Shown: piece after piece, positions 6,067-6,176 of the stretch
Position numbering within the stretch: position 1 is the stretch's first letter
How the letters are laid out: every line of letters begins with the position of its first letter
The notes under the pieces: model-generated
Database searches by the model: none
What the model saw: only the letters and a program-made list of their open reading frames with translations
What the model was told of the DNA's origin: nothing
Translations under genes and position numbers: made by a program
Source of the DNA: Treponema sp.
GTDB taxonomy: Bacteria > Spirochaetota > Spirochaetia > Treponematales > Breznakiellaceae
NCBI GenBank assembly: GCA_031258265.1
Contig: JAIRNB010000348.1
Span: forward strand, 1 to 6,176
Reading direction: 5' to 3'
DNA: 6,176 nucleotides

Positions 6067-6176
6067 AGTGAAAGCAACCAAAGGTTGTATATTAAGCTAA
6101 TGTGGAACCGCATAGCGCCAGTGATTCCCCAGATATTGAGCAAATGCGGACAAGCTTCAGCTTGGCCAGAGCGCGC
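6054..6176 (-). CDS. Possible C-terminal end of a leftward gene, unrecognised
   Basis: An open minus-strand frame enters from the right edge, runs 40 codons and stops at TAG (6056-6054), inside repeat copy B. It includes NIWGITGAMRFHISLIYNLW, followed by LLSLRKG and the stop. The frame ends in the repeat because the conserved CGCAAGGGATAG reads Arg-Lys-Gly-stop. I do not recognise the product. A convergent gene or an insertion-sequence remnant entering from the right would fit the location. A 40-codon open frame can occur by chance, and no start or ribosome site is visible. The stretch also holds a small hairpin, CAAGC (6151-6155) with GCTTG (6160-6164). Confidence 0.25.
   Translation of the reverse strand, partial: ARSGQAEACPHLLNIWGITGAMRFHISLIYNLWLLSLRKG

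Noticed and set aside
6100..6176. Plus-strand frame starting with ATG at 6100 and open to the right edge (25 codons)
   Set aside because: No ribosome binding site at proper spacing and too short to judge. The opposite strand is open over the same stretch.

Overview
The window comes from a diderm (Gram-negative-type) bacterium. Two proteins have clear Sec signal peptides, one of them a beta-barrel ending in Phe. Most coding sequence is moderately GC-rich, and genes overlap tightly (ATGA, GTGA). The chemoreceptor style, the envelope genes and the intergenic repeat family suggest a spirochaete, perhaps a Treponema of the insect-gut type. That assignment is inference from memory and is not proven by the window.

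Layout. Positions 1-1081 (minus strand) hold the N-terminal 360 residues of a double-Cache, HAMP-containing sensor, most likely a methyl-accepting chemotaxis protein, cut off by the left edge. Positions 1082-1538 are a 457-base divergent intergenic region. It contains a pentanucleotide tandem repeat, one copy of a structured dispersed repeat with an adjacent hairpin, and a good sigma-70-type promoter followed by an AT-rich dyad next to the ribosome binding site. Positions 1539-5967 (plus strand) are a three-gene operon with 4-base overlaps: an RND/MMPL-family inner-membrane transporter (783 aa), a secreted LolA-like 'outer membrane lipoprotein-sorting' family protein (268 aa), and a secreted outer-membrane beta-barrel protein (425 aa). 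After the operon stop comes a perfect 10-bp GC-rich hairpin, then a second, inverted copy of the dispersed repeat (6006-6066). The last ~110 bases hold only a possible C-terminal gene fragment on the minus strand.

How the genes may work together. The operon has one component per envelope layer: a proton-driven inner-membrane pump, a soluble periplasmic carrier with a lipid-binding fold, and an outer-membrane barrel. The simplest reading is a trans-envelope route for a hydrophobic molecule such as a lipid, lipoprotein-like product or pigment. The cargo cannot be read from the sequence. The most unusual feature outside the genes is the pair of 61-63 bp repeats in opposite orientation that bracket the operon. 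They share a conserved core, and each is followed by a perfect 3-nt-loop hairpin whose stem sequence differs completely between the copies.
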